DNA from: Sinohyriopsis cumingii
Lineage: Eukaryota; Mollusca; Bivalvia; Unionida; Unionidae
Direction: 5' to 3'
NCBI GenBank assembly: GCA_028554795.2
Contig: CM068831.1
Location: 65,190,982 to 65,254,981 of the forward strand
DNA length: 64,000 nt
The position numbers and the translations under genes were made by a program. Under the pieces are notes generated by a model. The model made no database searches, was not told the origin of the DNA, and saw only the letters and a program-made list of their open reading frames with translations. This document shows positions 44,966 through 59,180 of this stretch, one piece after another. How positions within the stretch are numbered: the first letter of the stretch is position 1; each line of letters opens with the position of its first letter.

Positions 44966-47448
44966 TATCAAGTATTAACTTAAACACCACTATAATTCAT
45001 TCCTCTAAAGACTGATATTAAGACAGGATTAAAGAATTTTTGTTTACGTATTGCTTATATTAAAAAGAAACTAAGACACAATAACAAAACCAGGATGAGG
45101 GGCATTTCAAATTAAAGAACAAGAACGCTTCTAGAAACTTCTATGGTCAAAAGGACACATGAACATGTTTACCTCCAAAGTAACAATGATCCTTATACAC
45201 AATCTAAAACCAAAGACAAGAATTAGCTATGTAGGATGTTGTTACTAAAAGACATCAGTCAGAAAATAAAACGTAAATATGTTAGTTTTGCAACCCCAAC
45301 GCCGTCCGTTTATGATAAGATGTATGTTACTAGAATTGAAAAATAAACAGTTGTATTAGAGATATCATTTTCTTCACTATTTTAAGAGATGCAATTGAAG
45401 AGAGAGAGAGAGAGAGAAATGCATCATAATATACTATAATCACTTACACAGAGTGATGGCTGGGGCTACCCTTGTTTCTAACAATAGAACCCGATTGCTT
45501 CATCATAGCAATGTCGAAGAAAGGCAAAAACAGGAATATTCCCATGAGCTCAAATCAAAGAAACGGGGGAGTATATTGACACAAAAAATTGATAAAGCTG
45601 AAAATACAAAGCTGTTTCCCAACGTTTCGATCTAAACAAGGTCTTCGTCAGGGGAAGAAATTAGACCAACACGTAGATTTCAGCTTTTTTTTCCTTACAT
45701 TTCCACTACTTGTTGGTATAAGGAAGAAAATACTTACATCCACAAAGCAAACATAAACACAAAAACCAAGAGAAGCACTGGATTCTTATCATCTTTGATA
45801 AACAGGGGGTGGGGTGGGTGGGATATACAAACAAGAGTTAATTACTGGAAGAAAGAAAGAGGTAATAACGATAAACGGTCTTACAGCTAGAATGTACTTG
45901 TCAGGAAAAAAACTAACACTCGATTTGTAACGTTTTTAAATTAAACAGAACTATTGACAGGACGATAAAAAATTTACGGAACATAGAGCGATAAACATAA
46001 TGCGCGTACGGTTGTGGGTATGTGTTTGTATGGAAAGTGTCAATACAGAAGAGGAAAAGATGTAAAAATTACAAGTGTCGCATGCTGATTTAATAATCCT
46101 TTGAATAACAGATAGTAAAAACATATAAAAGAACGATTTTTATGGTTAATTTCTCTAAGCATCTTTCTGTGCTTCTTATCTGACAGAAAGTGCATTATTT
46201 CGACAACTAGCAATGTGCTATAAGTGTAATAAAAACTTCTGACTTCATATGTGTGATGGGGCAAATTTATGTCGATCTACGGAAAGCCCATTAGTTTGGG
46301 CCAGAGAACAATTAATTAGAATTATGGGGACAGGCGCTTGTTAAATCGCTATAATGCAGTGATTCCAAATGTCTGGTTGGTAGTGGTAGAGATTTTTAAA
46401 TTAAGCATTCGTTTACTTAACCGCAAGACGGACTATTAGGGACATGGCTAACTTCGATTCATAGTGACACTGTCAAACTTGGAAAATTTCCAGAAACAGT
46501 TAGTCGAAAACCTGGAAGGTCAAGTTGACCTTAACTTTGGCGCCTAGATAAAGGCGGTAAATATATTTTATCCTGATTGGTTACGCTAAATAAGGGGCGT
46601 GCTTCCCACATGAAATATCCTAGCTGTAAATATCCCCCCCCCAATCGAAAAATCTAATTAGTCTAGGCTTTGCTGCAAGAGTAAGGGTAAAGGGGACTCC
46701 GAGAATCAATTTGGATGAAATTCTCTCGTATAAAACATTTGCCCAAGTGACCTGATGTCTGGAAAGTCGATGGACACAATTTTGGTGGTATAGACGAACG
46801 ACGCTTGAAAGCACAAAAGGGGAAATTAGCTCTTCAGACGTATTCCCAGAAGTATCATCAGATGTACCTACGCACTGACGTACCCAAGCATATGTGTATC
46901 TACATGCTTACATGTCCACCTACCCACACAAAGTTTGAGGGCCAAAAGGAGGTGAGACAGTAGGGAGAGAATAAGAAAGGAAAAAGGCTAAAGGACGGAG
47001 AACAGCAGCATTGAAACTGGAGTGAACCAGAGATAAACAGGTTATGCAATTGTACAAGGCAATGTATTAGATTGTTCACTCGATCGTATGATGAACTAAC
47101 TATATCAGTAAAACAGATCAGCTATTTTTATAAACATATTTGTGTTTGGAAATTCGGTGAAAGATTTATTCCAAGAAGTGTATCTTCCTAATGAATTGTG
47201 TTATCACCATTTTTTTATGTAAATGATTAAATTTTGATTTTCTATGTACGGGGGCTCGAGTTGTTCTGTTCTATATATTTGCTCAGATCTCTATTTATTC
47301 TACCTGTAAGTTTACTGGATCCGGGCAATAATACTGAGGTCGATCATCTCCTAGATAACGAGAATCGAATAAAGCGGACGCATTGAAAGAAGTTATAATC
47401 CGCCATTCAACCCTCACCATTTACAAAGAGAGGGAGCGTTTACAATAT
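44966..47448. other. Intergenic, no gene recognised
   Basis: Holds a (GA)n tract (45401-45418) and near 45580-45650 a stretch 'gtttcccaacgtttcgatct' + 'aaacaaggtcttcgtcagg' of a kind often seen at ends of retroelements. A C9 run lies at 46634-46642. No convincing exon. Confidence 0.4.
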
Positions 47449-47783
47449 GCATGTGTGTGTGTGTTTGTGTGATTGTGATTTGTAACGTAGCTTTAACAAT
47501 TTTTCAGTCATATTGCTACGATGCCTGCAGTGTGGCAGTTTATATTGATGTATAGCACTGGGGCATCATGCTGCAGACATGTAGTATGATGTCCCACCCA
47601 GTCACATTATTCCGACACCAGGCCGACCAGTCCTAACACTAACCTCTTAATGCTGATCGTCTAGCGAGGCAGCTGTTAGTACCATTTTTGTAAGTCTTTG
47701 GTATGACTCGGCCAGGGCTCGAACCCCCGACCTCCCGCTTCTGAGGCGGACGCTCTAACCACTAGGCCACCGGAGCGGTCAAT
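47449..47783 (-). mobile_element. SINE-1 copy, reverse, full length
   Basis: From (TG)n and cgtagctttaacaatttttc through cattattccgacaccaggcc to the head ctctaaccactaggccaccg. The B box is agggctcgaacccc. Confidence 0.92.
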
Positions 47784-49029
47784 ATGTATGTATAATACTG
47801 GTCATCTATTGCCGATTAAAAGGTCTAGCAACGAACTTCAAAACAGGATACTAAACGCTTCGAAATAAAAGTAAAATTGGAGCATTACATAATATACTGC
47901 AAATGGCAATGATGCTAGAACTTTCAAAAGGTATATATAAAGAGAAGATAGCAACAACAAAAATACAATCCTTCAAACACGTAAAGAAAATGGAAATAAT
48001 GATTCCTGTTTGTCTGTTAAAATCATAATATTTTTTTAAAAATTTCCTAAGTGAACAAAGAAAGGGGATAAAACCAAGGGGAAAAACGTAACAGTGAAAT
48101 GAACACAATTCCCAATATTTTAAAGTAATTGATTGGAATAGGTAAGTATAATTTCCAGTTATATTTGCATACTGATACAATCTATTACACAGAAAAAAAT
48201 ATTTGTAAAAAGCGATATTTTTTATACACTAATATATATTGGAAACAAAAGACTGTCTGCTTAATTTGATTCAAATCCAAGATAATTAACAATTATTATT
48301 GGGTGGAAATAATAGTTATCGTGTACAATAATCCTGTAAATAATGGCGTAAAATGTTGGAAATCAAACGTAGCTGGAGTGAAGTAGCAAGAAATTGTCTC
48401 CCCTCTTGCAAAACACAATTCTGCCCCCCCCCCCCCCAAAGCCACAACAGAATTTGGGTTTTAGTTTCTTAAATTATTCATTAAAAACCCAATGCCGCCG
48501 TTCTATACAACATAGCTCATGTTGTTTAACCAACATATATTGTAGAAAACCAGCTTTTACAAATAGAACCTTACCTTGATATTTGTTTAAGCAAGAGGCT
48601 TAAAGAAACGCGAGATCACTCACCTGCCGAATTCCAATGCAAGAGCAGTTGGCTAAGAAATATATAACTTGATGGAAAATTTCCATTGCTATTGAATCTA
48701 TGTGTTATGAAGACGAGTGCTTCATGTCTTCTCCATATGATTTTATAACTCTTCATGCCAGAATCAGGATGCTTTCCGTAAAATTAGATCAAATTCTGTT
48801 CAGCAGTGTTTGAGAATTTGTTTCAAGAATTTTTTTGTATTAAGTAACAATAACCCTATTTTATGGCGCATTGTCATCATTTGTACAAACTTGATAGGAC
48901 TTTGTGCTATTATTGAAGGTCTGTGCCACGTTTTCCTGAAAAGAGGTCCGGTAGTTTTTGAAGAAGTTTAACACAGCAATTTTTGGCGGAGATTTAACAA
49001 CAAATCAAATGCCACATCAGTCATAAGCT
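47784..49029. other. Intergenic, no gene recognised
   Basis: Includes a C15 run at about 48423-48438. No exon signal. Confidence 0.4.
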
Positions 49030-49255
49030 AGGGCACTACTTGACCGAGTGGTTTAAGGTGCTCGCCTTACAGATCACCGACATCTTACCCATGCCCGCGT
49101 CAATTCAAATCTTAGCTCGGCCAACACGAGTATATTAAAAAGCTTGCCAGTAGCTTCCCGTGGGCTGGTGGCTCTTTTTCGTGTTCTTCCTGCACCAAAT
49201 ACAAATGTATTGTGTGCTTAAAAATGGCGCCAAACCCACAAAACACAAACCCATA
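49030..49255 (+). mobile_element. SINE-2, diverged copy
   Basis: Head gaccgagtggtttaaggtgc, then aaaagcttgccagtagcttc, gtgttcttcctgcacc and aaaatggcgccaaaccc. Confidence 0.75.
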
Positions 49256-49445
49256 CAATAAGCTAACTTATCATTACAGTCAGGCTAAAAACAAAGAGCA
49301 TACGCTAAAATAGAGCTATACTAGAAGCAGCTCTTATACTCCTTTGAGACTGACAGATCTCTAGAATTGTACACATCTCAGAAAATTCACCAATTCAACA
49401 GAATGTGTGTAATACAGATTAAGATATGATTTTTTTTATATTTTA

Positions 49446-49746
49446 TTTTTAACGTAGCTTTAACAATTTTTTAGTCATATCGCTACGATGTCTGCAGTGT
49501 GGCAGTTTACACTGATGTCTAGCACTGGAGCATCATGCAGCAGACATGTAGCATGATGTCCCAACCAGTCGCATTATCCTGACACCATGTCGACCAGTTC
49601 TAACACTAACCTATTAATGCTGAGCGCCAAGAGAGGTAGCTGTAAGCACCATTTTTAAGTCTTTGGTATGACTCGGCTGGGGATGGAACCCATGACCCCC
49701 GGCATCTGAGGTGGACGGTCTAACTACTAAGCCACAGGAGCGGTGG
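49446..49746 (-). mobile_element. SINE-1 copy, reverse
   Basis: ttaacgtagctttaacaatt to ctaactactaagccacagga; full-length-like with a mutated B box (gggatggaaccc). Confidence 0.9.
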
Positions 49747-52700
49747 CCAAATTAAGAAGAGTTTCAACTTAAAATTCATGTCATCATAGGAACAAGTCTG
49801 TGGAAATGAAACTATAATTATTGCAGTGAGAAAAACAGTACACAAGTGCATGGTGTGAAATCAGTTTTATTATAAAAATGTATCTGAACAAATACATGTC
49901 AATTTTGATAGTTACAATTTAATATATCTAACTAGTTAATGTAACAAACAGTATAAATGTGCATGTTAAAAATGTAATGTTATGTACTGAAATGATCATG
50001 TGAGAATATATATATGAAAGATGTATGACGAATTAGAGATTTTTTAATTGCACATTGTGTTAAATTATTCTGCCTTAAAAAACAGAAGCAGATCATGGGG
50101 TGGTAGGCTGAGCCTGCACCTGTTACCATGAGCATGAAACAACCAGAATATTAAAGTGTACCAGTTTAATGATTAAAATTACGCCATGTAAATGAGCTTC
50201 CAATGGCTCTCATCTGGGGATCCATCCATAGACTTCTTGACTCCTTAATACCAGCTAACCCCCACAATATTTTTGGATCCGCCCTGAACTATTACATTTC
50301 TTTTGTACTCCTTTGTCACATTTACAAATGCATTAAGATAAGCAAACAGAATATATGAATTCTACCAAAGACTGATAAGCTGGAGCATAGACTACTGACC
50401 AACCAAAAGAATGTAATAGATTCATCCCACACTGGCATGGCATGATCTCATACTAAGATTTATTATACTTCCAATTTCTACAAAAATGTTGAGGCAAAAT
50501 TATATTTATTTTAAATGAGATGCAATCATGTACATATATTATAGATATGCATGATTACAAGCACAATTTGCCCACTGGCAATTGGCTAAAAACCCGTCTT
50601 TTTAATCTCATTAGAAAAAGATAACCAGAATTTTTTTCCTCCAAAATATACATCTGTAATGGTAAAGAAAAATTATAGCAAAGTTCATAAGGCAATGACT
50701 TGTCAAAATATATTTCAAAGACGAAGTCCACAATACAAACCAACAGAACATGCCAGACTCTGTATTGGGGAAAATATACATGTGCAAAAATTACCTGCAA
50801 ATGTACCAGTGTACTGACTGTGCATCATAGTTCACAAACTGTTTTAAATACCAATCAGCTATAATCTAAGTAAAATTCAGTCTAATGAGGTACTGTGATG
50901 TACAAATGATTTCATGACTGAATAAGAAAAATATTGGTACTGTAAATTCCAAGAATTTTTGTTTCTTTCTGAAAGATAATCTTTCTTTTATTTTTGTAGT
51001 ATAAAATACTATACTGTTAAATTTATCTTTCATATTTTTTTGTCCAGAAAAAAATAGCAACAACCTCATTACAAGTATAAAAGTCACTCAAATATTGTTA
51101 TTTCATCTAAAAAGTTTTCCACAACTTAGGATTGAAAAACCTATGTGAATGATGGATATATATATATATATATATTTCAATAAAGTGAAATATACTGCTG
51201 ATTTGTCAGTGGATAATGTGTTATTTCTGTGAAGTCACCCTGTGAATATCTACAATGAAATGTCAACATATATAGATGTTTCTATAACATCTCTTCTTAT
51301 AGCTAATCGACAAGTGAAAAATATATTCTTACATCCATCTACAAAACAGTATCTCAAAACAGCTTTAAAAGCCATTGCAACTATGTAACTATATGTATAA
51401 CAACATATGCTCAGACAAACTAATTATTTTTTCTCTCCCTCTTAAACCATTCACTCTTCAACGACCATTTAAATATCTATTCTGCATGAAATGTACTAAG
51501 TACATTCAGCATGCAACTATAAACATGTTGTACAACTAAGTCACACTAATAGAACCAAAAGACTTGCAGTATTCAGTCTGCAAATGAGCCACCACCCACC
51601 CCCAAGCTAGGACAATTAAGTATAGTGGTAAGTAGCAACAAATTTTCTGTCACAAAAAAATGATGTACACATCACTATCTTGTTCCGTGTTTAAAAATTC
51701 CAGTATTGACCTATTAATTTAGCACAGGGCGTTTGAGTGCCATCTAAAAATAATTTGTCAAAATTGGACTAGTTACATGAACTCGTAAAGCCTAACAATG
51801 ATTTCTAGTTGTCCAAAGTAGTTGGGCATATGAATTGTGCCCCTGATACTGTAAAAAGATATTTCTCACACAAGCTTTTTTACAACCACAAAAATTACCA
51901 TTCACTGGGAAGCACCAATGGCCCACTCTTTGCATTTGTAATTTTAAATTTTGCAGTAAATATAGTAACTTTTTCTTGTTGAACTATTTTTTAAACAGGT
52001 TCCATTGGTATACAGAAGGAAAACAAGGCCTGAAAGAAGCATTTTGACTGCCTTATTGGCTGAATGGACACGTCAAATGTGGTATAAACATGAAATGTGT
52101 TCATGGAACACAAATAATTCCATAGTGATCTACTTTTGCTAGGATAGCAAAGCTTCCACCAAAACAAATCTACACACACAAAGTTGCAAGAGTCTGTAGA
52201 AACTGACGCAAACAAAAAACTTGATGATTATGAATTAAGAGAGACAGAGAGAGAGAGAGAGACAGACAAACACAACGAAAAAACACAGTATGTCCATTCC
52301 TCATTTGGCAGGGCATAACAGGTTTGGGACAGGAAGTCCATGATAATGCAATATGTACAGTACCCGTATGTCACGAATTCGAGTTTATCCCCAGGTCTCA
52401 TTAAGCAATATGACCATTCAGACTGGATATTGTGCTGTATTTTTAGTTTTGAACCATGGTACTATCTAAATCATTCTCCACACACTGTCTGTAGTCAGAA
52501 TCCTAATTATGTCAAAGCAACAGCCACCACTGCTAAGTTTTCTCCAGCTTAGAAGCTGTCACAGTGGAAAAGCGGATCCTCAACCCCAATAGTAACAATA
52601 ATTATTCTGGAAATCGTGAATGCCATAATATCACGGCTTTGTAGGCAATTAAAAATAACATTTTGCAATTAACATTTGGCTGACAGTTAATTCTTGCCAT

Positions 52701-53107
52701 AATCAGTATGAGAATTTGTATTGTTCGTAATTCTCATCTTCATAACTGCACTAAATTTATACTTCAAACTACCACATTAATGCTTTGTACATAGGATTCT
52801 TCTTACGTTCAAAATAAAAGCGAAGAATTTGATATATAAAATTTTTTTTATATCGAGACTTGTCTAGTCTGATATTCAAATTATAAATTTCAGAGCTTAA
52901 AAACTGTAATAAGAAATTTTATTTATGAACAAGTTAAAAACAATGTAAAAAACACTGTCTTGATATGCATCATTCTAATTAACAATGGTGACAAAGAAAT
53001 CTTTACAAGTATGTTAAACATTAGGGAAAAATGACTTTTTAAAAAACAGTTATGTCATTATTTAATGGAGAATGTTAGAACCTTTATTTGGATTACAGTA
53101 TAATTTA

Positions 53108-53142
<35 letters not shown>

Positions 53143-54261
53143 GTAAAACAAGATCATATTGTTATTATTATTATTAATTGTATAGCTCCAAAATTTCCAA
53201 TAATTGCAAAAAACAAATCTCTGAGACTTATCAAAACATGTTTCTTACTTTCGGATTGAGTATTTAATATTTAAACATTCATGCAAAACCTATGCCTTCA
53301 ATTGCTACGGTGATATATGAATTTCAAACATTACTTACTTCAAATTATAATAAAACATTTTTTTAATCATCTGAATGGGTTACTACAGAAACAAAATGAT
53401 CGTGTCAATAGGGGAAAAATACTTAAAACAGTAACACAACATTGTTTTTAATCATTTTTGGGACAGGGTTTTCAGGTGGTCCCATTTATCAGATTAGGGG
53501 GAATAACCTCGACTCGATTTCACATTTAAATTTTTGACAGGACAAAACTGAAGAACTACCAGAGAGTTGCAGAGAACATTTGTACACCAAACAGTTTACT
53601 TTTTATTCCACTTTCATCAAATGACTAGAATTAAGAGTGTCTGTGCTCGATACTTATGTACATACACACATACAGAATATAAACTTTTTTCTTTACAACT
53701 TTCATATTTTACAATATTAAATCTGTTCCATGATTGGCTGCCATGGTTAATGTTATTTGCATATAAAATGTTGAAATTTCACTTGCAACATTCATACCTA
53801 CATTGAAAGTGGCTTTAGAATGTTAAATTTTGTCAATGGGAATATTTAAAAACATAAAGACATTAATTTATGTTGATTATGTGGATTAGCACGCACCTTT
53901 TGCTTCTGAACAGTTACGGATAAACACTCATCACTTCAGGAGGCATCTACCCTGAACTGCACCACCTCCTGACCGGTTCCCTAATTACTATTTTTGTGAC
54001 TCTTCAGTAGCATAGAAGAAAACATTTGTCCTGGTATCAGTCAAAAAGCATCACTAACTGAAATAAGGTAGTTTTCTTTTTCTTTTTGTTTGATGGTCTT
54101 TGAGCAGTAGCTTCAAGTGAAAACAAGCACCTTCTTGGGAATGATACAGACATGCCAACCCTAACAAGATTGTCTCAGTAAGGCATTTGATTATCTTCTG
54201 TAAGTTTGACCAGTTTTTAATTAGGTGTAACAAAATATCATGTATTGCTACTATAAAGTTT
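49747..54261. other. Non-coding stretch downstream of the minus-strand receptor-like gene
   Basis: No exon is found. TTTATT at 49866-49871 is a minus-strand AATAAA; I cannot say whether the last gene's transcript reaches this far. Simple repeats: (AT)n at 51160-51172, (GA)n at 52242-52261, and (AAT)n at 53112-53140 facing (TTA)n at 53161-53176, which can form a hairpin. Confidence 0.4.
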
Positions 54262-54422
54262 TGTGTGTGTGTGTGATTTGGATTTTGAATGTAGCTTTAA
54301 CAATTTTTCAGTCATATTGCTACGATGTCTGCAGTGTGACAGTTTATAGCGATGTGTAGCACTGAGGCATCATGCTGCAGACATGTAACATGATGTCCTA
54401 CCCAGTCACATTATCCTGACAA
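54262..54422 (-). mobile_element. SINE-1, reverse, head-truncated
   Basis: (TG)n, then atgtagctttaacaattttt and catgctgcagacatgtaaca, stopping at tcacattatcctgaca. The tRNA head is missing. Confidence 0.88.
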
Positions 54423-55035
54423 CTATATTTCTACTTAAATTCTTGGAATTGATTTCATTTCATACTATGATGGCAATCATATCTCCTGCCACACTCAAAT
54501 CAACATGTGATTTTAATAAATTGTACCCTACTACTTTTATTTAGAACAATCAAAATATTCTTTTGTATTCTTCTGCACTGATTATTAAAACTTTTTTAAG
54601 AGGCTTATTTTTTTCCTTTCATCTTAAACATGCATCAGTATCTCTGCAGCATTTTTAAATATTCTGTATCAACAGCTTGATCATGCAGATGCTTTGCTAG
54701 GAAAAATATGTGCAGTTTAAAGTGTCTGAAGCACTACTGTACAGTTAGTCTGGTTTTCTGACTAATTCCACTAAATCTAATATGAAATCCAGATCCAAAT
54801 CAAGCACAGACGAGCCAATTATCTGGATTTTGCTGCAACAACCACATTTCCATGGTTTTTCTTTTTATTCCTTAAGTCTGTATTATACGGGTCATTTTCA
54901 TAAGACTTATGATAAAATCATAAGGGTTGGCAGGTCTGATGATATACTCGGCCTTTTGCTTGAAGTAGTATATTTTTGTGGAGGAAAGTGATATAGTAAA
55001 CAAGTTAAGGTATGACTGTAAAGGAAGATACAATT

Positions 55036-55434
55036 TGGCTATAATTGCCCATATATCCCACTGGATGTTTAACATGTACTTGTGCCACAACTCAGCTAAA
55101 ATTGCCCATAGATCCCACTGGATGTTTAACATGTCCCCACAACAAAACTCAGCTATAATTGCCAAAATATCCCACTGGATGTTTAACATGTACACATGCC
55201 ACAACTCGGCTAAAATGGCCCATATATCCCACTGGATGTTTAACATGTCCCCACAACAAAACTCCGCTATAATTGCCAAAATATCCCACTGGATGTTTAA
55301 CATGTACACATGCCACAACTCGGCTAAAATGGCCCATATATCCCACGGGATGTTTAACATGTACTCATGCCACAACTCAGCTAAAATTGCCCAAATATCC
55401 TGCCAGATGTTTAACATGTACCCACGCCACAATG
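55036..55434. repeat. 57-bp tandem repeat, 7 copies with dimeric order
   Basis: Unit: cggctaaaatggcccatata + tcccactggatgtttaacat + gtacacatgccacaact. Units with ccccacaacaaaact alternate with units with acacatgccacaact, so copies 2-3 and 4-5 form a 114-bp dimer. Since 57 is divisible by 3, it mimics a 19-residue protein repeat. Confidence 0.95.
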
Positions 55435-55435
55435 A

Positions 55436-56649
55436 CTATCAAGCTCAATAAAGGTCTCATTAATATCAGGTGTCTACTATATTTGTTTTAAATCCATAAA
55501 AGGAGGGATTGTACAGAAATGAAAGTGGGTGGGTCTGACAGCTCTGCTAAATGATATAGAATGCTGATAAGTTTCCTGCTTTTTATCCAAACACAACCAA
55601 AAGACTAAATGTTCCTTTTTAGATTTCTGTGCTGATTGTCTGAAATTCTAAAAAATCTTATAGTCCCTTTTGCCTTTATTTTCATTTCTTGGACATATGC
55701 TGTACGTAATAGCTGTAATGAAAAAGCGAAAGCATGATCGCGCATGCATTTTGCATGAAAAACACAGGCAGATTTATTCATTAACCCAGTGTGTCATGTT
55801 TACACATCACAACGCTGTACCCTACTTCTGAGCTCTGTACCATTAACATCATTTGCAATACACCAATATGGCTGGTATTACAGGAAAGTAGACAGACGTA
55901 GCTCTACAATGATACCAAAATAATGCTTCTACTCGCATTACAAAATACAGTGGGAAAAACCTAATTCTTAAGACCCAATTTTTTAGGCCAAAATTTACTG
56001 GTTTTTGGAAATGGAGTACATGTCCAGATTTTCCAGACTTTCTGGCCTGAGAGCTAAATCAGAATGGCTCAAACTGCAAAAAGAGACAAACCTTTGCAAA
56101 AAGAAGGATAAGGAGATTCTGAAGTAAAAAAGTGGCCAGGGTATGATAATTAACAGCCCAATATACAAAGAAGTCCAATTTTACCTTACTGCACACGTGT
56201 GAGTGTAATAGCCAACTGAAAACAGTTTTTTTCATACCTCTTCATACAGCTCAATGAAAATCTCTATCTCCAATTTTGTTAGTTATGAAAAGAGGAAGAT
56301 AAAAATATTCATATATGTTACCATGAGATAAGTATCATCTAGGTCCGACTTTATTGGATTATAAGGCTGCAAAATAATGTCTTGTCTATAAGTTGGATAT
56401 CAATAAATTTCATGACTAAATTTCTTATGACGGAACATAAAAAAATATGCCAAGCTGTGTTCACTATAGACACATTACAACTTCCATTCATTCCATACGT
56501 ATCTTAAAAAAATATATCTGCATACATAAATCTGAAATATTCACCTTTTGTTTGGATACTTGATTATGAATCTGACCCTCACCCCCCGCAACATCAAGAT
56601 TCTTTGATATGACTCAATCAAGCACCATTTTGATAACATGGCATTAGAT
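55436..56649. other. Non-coding, nothing recognised
   Basis: No exon signal, SINE or tandem repeat was identified. Confidence 0.4.
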
Positions 56650-56832
56650 GTACCATATATACTCGTTTACCAGTCAGGTCCAACTGCAAACTGCATATAA
56701 CCAAACGTACCAGTTGATTACGAGTAATCAGTAGAATAAAAATAGGTTCTGATTTACTGGTTTATTATGTGATGGCAGATCAAGGTCTCTGTTGTTTGAA
56801 GTCGGACCCCACTTATGAGTATATATGGTATG
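56650..56832. mobile_element. MITE-like element M1, second copy
   Basis: Inverted ends: gtaccatatatactcgttta at the left and atgagtatatatggtatg at the right. The interior aatcagtagaataaa and tggcagatcaaggtctctgt match the 7090-7320 element. Confidence 0.6.
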
Positions 56833-57682
56833 AATGAAAAGTCAACATTATGATTTGTGGACATGGTTAAAAATGTTGGATTATAAAATAGTTCCGAATA
56901 AGGCTCCCATGTGCAAGTGCAGGTTATTGCAGCATCTGAACTCCAGCAGTTGTTCAATTGTTCAATACTTCACAGCTACATATTTCTGTTATCATGATTG
57001 GAGGAAGAAAGTACAATTAAAACACACATATAATTCACATGTTTTTCTCTATAAAATCTTGAGATATGTACTTCCAGTGGGAGCTGCAACTGATAATCCA
57101 ACAACTTGTAGGGATATCATAGTATGGCAGGCCACATATACTGTTTCTTTTTGCTTTAAAATGCAAAGTCTTGAATTCCTCCAATCTTATTGCCTGGACT
57201 TATGGAATTCAAAAATCGAGACACTGGTCTTGAAACATTATTTACCAGTCAATCAAACAGACTGGTTACTTGCTTCATAAACAGACTGGTTCAATTCAGT
57301 CTAAGACTACCTTAAATATAGTTCATTGGAAGACTTCCTTATGAAGCTCTCGAGCAAATATGTGTGATGTTTGTCCTTCAATTGTGTGAAGTTGAGACTC
57401 CAAGAAGAAGTTGATGGGAAATAGCAGAATACTTGATAAAGAATGGGTAGTTGCCATGGAAACATCACTATATCCATGCAATCATGCACTGAGAATGACA
57501 ATAAAACCACATACAAAAGGAAAGGCATCAAGTATGGAAGCATGTGATTGGGAAACTTGGGTAGTCATGTTACTGGCTCTCACAATGGAGGAGGCAAGAA
57601 TGGTTCACTGTACACAAATCTGTTTATGTTGGTTCACAGTGCACAGAATTCAGAAAAGGTTGACTGGTTTCACATACGTACA

Positions 57683-57855
57683 TCATACAACAACTTCATA
57701 AATAACCTTTTTGGGTTTTTGGTGTTCTGGAGTGGAATATCCACTCTCCATGCCGCCACCACCCTCGCCTTTTCGATCCTGTGTCAAATTTATGAACTGC
57801 TGTGGATCTTTTGTGGGTGTTCTTGGTGAATTTGAAAAGTTTGAAAAGGACAAAT
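57683..57855 (-). CDS. Last coding exon of an unidentified receptor/adhesion-like protein (56 codons and stop)
   Basis: On the minus strand the acceptor ttttttcttttcag ends at 57856. Two bases (AT) complete the phase-1 codon of the exon at 62236. The frame reads LSFSNFSNSPRTPTKDPQQF, a short glycine run, then MESGYSTPEHQKPKKVIYEV with two more Val and TGA at 57683-57685. Ser/Thr-Pro sites and a C-terminal YEVVV, which resembles a hydrophobic PDZ-domain ligand, suit the cytoplasmic tail of a membrane protein. The family is not recognised; nectin- or Echinoid-like adhesion proteins are only a guess. Alternatively AAG before GTTATT could act as a donor, in which case the end differs. Confidence 0.55.
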
Positions 57856-58078
57856 CTGAAAAGAAAAAAAATGCTTACATTATATGTTGTTATATGCAGA
57901 AGTCTGTACACTGAAATAAATAAGAGTTTTTAACAGAAACGAGATTAGTATTTTCTTAGTGACTGGAAATCCTGATCATTTAAATCTGGAGCTTGTGAAG
58001 ACTGCTTATTCAACAAGACATCATAGCTTTATAACAAGAGATCTCTGTACTGCTGATCTAAATTAATAAGCAATTTGC

Positions 58079-58322
58079 TGTTGTTGTTGTTGTGGGGTTT
58101 AACGCCATTTTTCAGCACACGACAGGCTATGCATGGCAGCCAGTATTAATGATGAAGAACCCGGGAAAACCCCGAGAAGAACTACTGACCCACGAGAAGC
58201 TACTGGCAAGCTTTCTCACATACCCACATTGGCCGAATCCTGGACTCGAACCCACGCAGACAGGTGAGATGGCAGTGATCCGTAATGGAAAGTGCTTTAG
58301 ACAACTCGGAATAAGAAACTTG
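58079..58322 (-). mobile_element. SINE-2, reverse, full length
   Basis: (TTG)n, ggggtttaacgccatttttc, tactggcaagctttctcaca, ggactcgaacccacgcagac and acagctc-type head at gctttagacaactcgg. Confidence 0.9.
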
Positions 58323-58729
58323 CCACATACTGAATTCGTGAACTAAATGTCCATCACAAACTCTGCTTTTTATCAATATCTGCCACTGGTTTACATTTTT
58401 CAGTCTCTTAACATTGTATCAACTCACCTCCTCTCTTTTCATTGTAATATGGATCCCCGTTCAAATCTGAAACAAAGAAATATTTTCAGTTATAAACACT
58501 ACTCAACATACAACAGAAGTGGGAAAATTTTAAACAGCATGGCTGTCCATCTTGGACAATCATTCTACAAAATCTGACTGCCCAACAAAATCATCTGGTT
58601 TTCAAAAAAGAAATTCATTAAATCTAACTCTGGTGATGGAGAGGAGTCCTCAGCAAAACAAAAGTACCATAAATGGCATATAAAATGCCAAACTATGTAG
58701 ATAACTTAAAATTTTGCGCAGTAAACACT

Positions 58730-59180
58730 TTTGTCAGATTTGACGTCTGACATTTTCTTAAAAATCTCCAAAGTGAAAGGCTTCTTCCTCTCCCCAAATC
58801 TAAGCCATCCACAAACTTCAGTTCAGGTCTGTGGTGTTATTAAGCAAAAACCAGTTTTTTTCCTTTGTGATAGTGACCCTGGCCTTAGATCTTTTGACAA
58901 AAGAAATCAACAGACTTTTCAGTACCCCAAGTGCAAGCCTTCCACAAAATTTGGTCCAGGTAAATGATGTAGAAATAATGTCACTGTGCAGAAACCAATT
59001 TTATTCTTTCAGTCACTTTAACCCTGACCAAAGACCTTTTCTGACCCCAGATGTCACTTTAACCCTGACCACTGACCTTTTGGACTCCAGATCAATAATG
59101 CTCTTCCTTACCCCATGTGCAAACCATTCACAAAGTTTAGTAACTGCAGACGATGGAGATCAAGCTATCGTCAGATTTTC
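58730..59180 (-). repeat. R4 repeat array, inverted
   Basis: About three units: caagcaaaaaccagtttttt, ctttgtgatagtgaccctgg, ccccaagtgcaagccttcca + caaaatttggtccag. Same family as 29050-29560. Confidence 0.75.

Noticed and set aside
54872-55451. Open frame of 186 residues (-) and 157 residues (+) with 19-residue repeats
   Set aside because: Both strands are open across a 57-bp tandem repeat; no coding bias or flanking exon signals.
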